A program made the translations under genes and the position numbers. Source: Clostridium_AD frigoriphilum (GTDB lineage Bacteria > Bacillota > Clostridia > Clostridiales > Clostridiaceae). From it: a stretch of 64,000 nt of DNA. Every line of letters starts with the position of its first letter. Position 1 is the first letter of the stretch. Positions 62,361 to 64,000 of the stretch are shown here, piece by piece. The notes beneath the pieces are model-generated. The model was given only the letters and a program-made list of their open reading frames with translations. It searched no databases and was not told the origin of the DNA. The stretch covers positions 62,001-126,000 of the forward strand of contig NZ_JAZHFS010000001.1 in assembly GCF_036541405.1 (NCBI RefSeq), read 5' to 3'.

Positions 62361-64000
62361 ATGACAGAACAACAAATCAAAGGACTACAAGGACTTACTA
62401 CTAAGGAAGCAATGAAGATTCAGGAAAAATTCGGTAAGAATGAACTTCTGGTTAAGAAAAAGGAAAGCTTTTTACACAAGATTCTGAAAGTTATTAGCGA
62501 GCCAATGTTTCTACTTCTAATTGTTGCTTCTGTAATATATTTTATTTTAGGAGAACCTAAAGACGGCTCTATAATGCTTGTTTTTGTTGTTGGAATTATT
62601 AGTATTGAGGTAATTCAAGAATGGAAAACTGACAAAACTTTAGATGCATTAAAAGATTTATCTGCTCCGCATGTCACAGTATTTCGAGATGGAATTAAAA
62701 AAGTAATCAATAGTTGTGATTTAGTACCAGGGGACATAATGTATATCGCTGAAGGTGTTAAGGTACCTGCTGACGGCATCATTTTAAGAGCAAGCACTCT
62801 TTGTATTGATGAATCCTCTCTTACGGGTGAGGCTGAGGGTGTATGGAAAATTACTACAGAAAACAGGGACAAAAATATAACTGATTATTGGCGCCAGGAT
62901 TATTGCTATACAGGAACTCTTGTTACACAAGGTACGGGTACTATATTAGTAGATAAAATAGGAGCAATAACTGAATATGGGAAAATAGGACAAAATATTG
63001 CCTCAGCTCCTGATAATCCAACACCACTGGAAAAACAAACTGGTAAACTCGTAAAACGTTGTGCAGAAATTGCAGCAGTTTTATTTATATTTGTTGGGGT
63101 TATAACATACTTTAACATACCAGATCATTCCTTTGGAGCTAGGGTTATAGAAAGCATTTTATCAGGAGTAACTTTGGCTATGGCAATGATACCAGAAGAG
63201 TTTCCAGTTATTCTAACCGTTTTTTTATCAATGGGCGCTTGGAGACTTGCTAAGAAAAAATCTCTTGTTAGAAAACTACCATCAGTTGAAACTTTAGGAG
63301 CTGTTTCTGTTCTATGTGTTGACAAAACAGGCACAATAACAATGAACAAAATGACAGTTTCGAACACTTGGAGTTTAACAGGGGATGAAAAAGAGTTAAC
63401 TAAGTTAATGGGCATGGGTTGTAAATCAGATGCCTATGACCCAATGGAAAAGGCAATGATATCTTATTGTGAAATGCAAGGTATCACAAGAGAAATTATT
63501 TTTGGTGGAGAATTAATTAAAGAATATGCTTTCACTGATGAAGCCAAAATGATGGGCCACGTATGGAAAAAGGATGATAATATTGTAGTTGCAGCAAAAG
63601 GATCCCCAGAGCATATTTTAACAATATGTAACTTAACAGATGAGGATAGAAGGATCGCAGAAACTAAAATAATGGAAATGTCTAAACGAGGGCTTCGTGT
63701 TATTGCTGTAGGGCAAATGATAGTTAATAGTATAAATGATGTACCAGATACTCTCATGGAATGTAGTCTACAGCTTTTAGGAATGGTTGGATTAGTTGAT
63801 CCTCCAAGAGAATCTGTAAAACAAGATATAGAAACTTGCACTAAAGCCGGTGTTCGTGTTGTAATGATAACAGGAGATAATGGAATAACTGCTAGTTCCA
63901 TCGCAAGGCAAATTAATATGCCAAGCAGCGACAAAATTATTACTGGTGATCAGCTTAGTAAAATGAGTGATGAAGAGCTTTGCATTCGAGTTAAGGATGT
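62361..64000 (+). CDS. Cation-transporting P-type ATPase, 3' end missing
   Basis: The first 546 residues are visible; the window ends inside the nucleotide-binding domain. Two N-terminal membrane helices, the actuator TGEAEG motif near 155, helix 4 with P278-E-E-F-P282, the phosphorylation site D321-K-T-G-T, KGSPEHI near 415 and MITGDN near 505 are all present. The layout is P2-type (Ca-ATPase-like), but the PEEFP form of the helix-4 motif differs from the PEGLP of calcium pumps. The riboswitch upstream suggests export of Ni, Co or Fe(II). CGGGGG is the ribosome site. Confidence 0.92.
   Translation, partial: MTEQQIKGLQGLTTKEAMKIQEKFGKNELLVKKKESFLHKILKVISEPMFLLLIVASVIYFILGEPKDGSIMLVFVVGIISIEVIQEWKTDKTLDALKDLSAPHVTVFRDGIKKVINSCDLVPGDIMYIAEGVKVPADGIILRASTLCIDESSLTGEAEGVWKITTENRDKNITDYWRQDYCYTGTLVTQGTGTILVDKIGAITEYGKIGQNIASAPDNPTPLEKQTGKLVKRCAEIAAVLFIFVGVITYFNIPDHSFGARVIESILSGVTLAMAMIPEEFPVILTVFLSMGAWRLAKKKSLVRKLPSVETLGAVSVLCVDKTGTITMNKMTVSNTWSLTGDEKELTKLMGMGCKSDAYDPMEKAMISYCEMQGITREIIFGGELIKEYAFTDEAKMMGHVWKKDDNIVVAAKGSPEHILTICNLTDEDRRIAETKIMEMSKRGLRVIAVGQMIVNSINDVPDTLMECSLQLLGMVGLVDPPRESVKQDIETCTKAGVRVVMITGDNGITASSIARQINMPSSDKIITGDQLSKMSDEELCIRVKD

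Noticed and set aside
63464..63934. Minus-strand frames across the P-type ATPase
   Set aside because: The plus strand encodes a P-type ATPase with all catalytic motifs; the gene is simply cut by the window end.

Overview
The window is AT-rich, has dense co-oriented operons with strong AGGAGG-type ribosome sites, and carries exosporium-type collagen-like proteins, a Gram-positive type IV pilus cluster, small-alarmone and c-di-GMP enzymes and a NiCo-type riboswitch. Together these point to a spore-forming Clostridium (Bacillota); the species cannot be told from sequence alone. I see no rRNA, tRNA, insertion sequence, prophage or CRISPR array. The first gene is cut by the left edge and the last by the right edge.

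Layout. 1-3163: the end of an arginine-deiminase cluster (arcD partial, arcT, arcC). 3190-8060: Leloir genes galK-galT and their LacI-type regulator, preceded by twin palindromic operators, then a convergent PTS EIIB/EIIA pair with no EIIC. 8393-10945: an MFS transporter and an orphan kinase-fold phosphotransferase. 11170-18925: an ABC transporter, its FtsX-type permease, a secreted serine hydrolase and an OmpR/histidine-kinase pair, which looks like an envelope-stress module. 18959-21643: two BclA-like collagen proteins sharing a C-terminal domain. 21749-23646: a YtrA-type GntR repressor with a clear operator and its ABC transporter. 23747-28612: a CitA/CitB-type two-component system divergent from malic enzyme and a KdgT-family permease, probably a malate or organic-acid utilisation unit.

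29081-38334 is a type IV pilus locus: pilB, pilC, major pilin, pilM, pilN, an extended pilO, and three pilin-like minor components. No pilT or prepilin peptidase is present here. 38638-47850 is mixed: a membrane zincin, a GreA paralogue, a secreted transglutaminase-like protein, small proteins including a 27-residue one, an aldo/keto reductase with ferredoxin-type clusters, two crcB fluoride channels with a TPR protein, a discoidin-like protein and an NlpC/P60 hydrolase. 48041-55235 holds two ABC systems and a LysR regulator. The promoter of the heterodimeric exporter is duplicated beside the LysR gene, next to a decayed exporter fragment. 55236-64000 holds relQ, a FIST protein that seems to start at ATT, a GGDEF cyclase, a degenerate MreB-like protein, pyruvate kinase, a membrane metallophosphoesterase, and a P-type ATPase under a NiCo (czcD) riboswitch.

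Points most worth follow-up: the degenerate MreB-like protein, the apparent ATT start of the FIST gene, the duplicated promoter with a pseudogene relic, a 29-bp dispersed element present three times, the orphan kinase, and the riboswitch-controlled ATPase.
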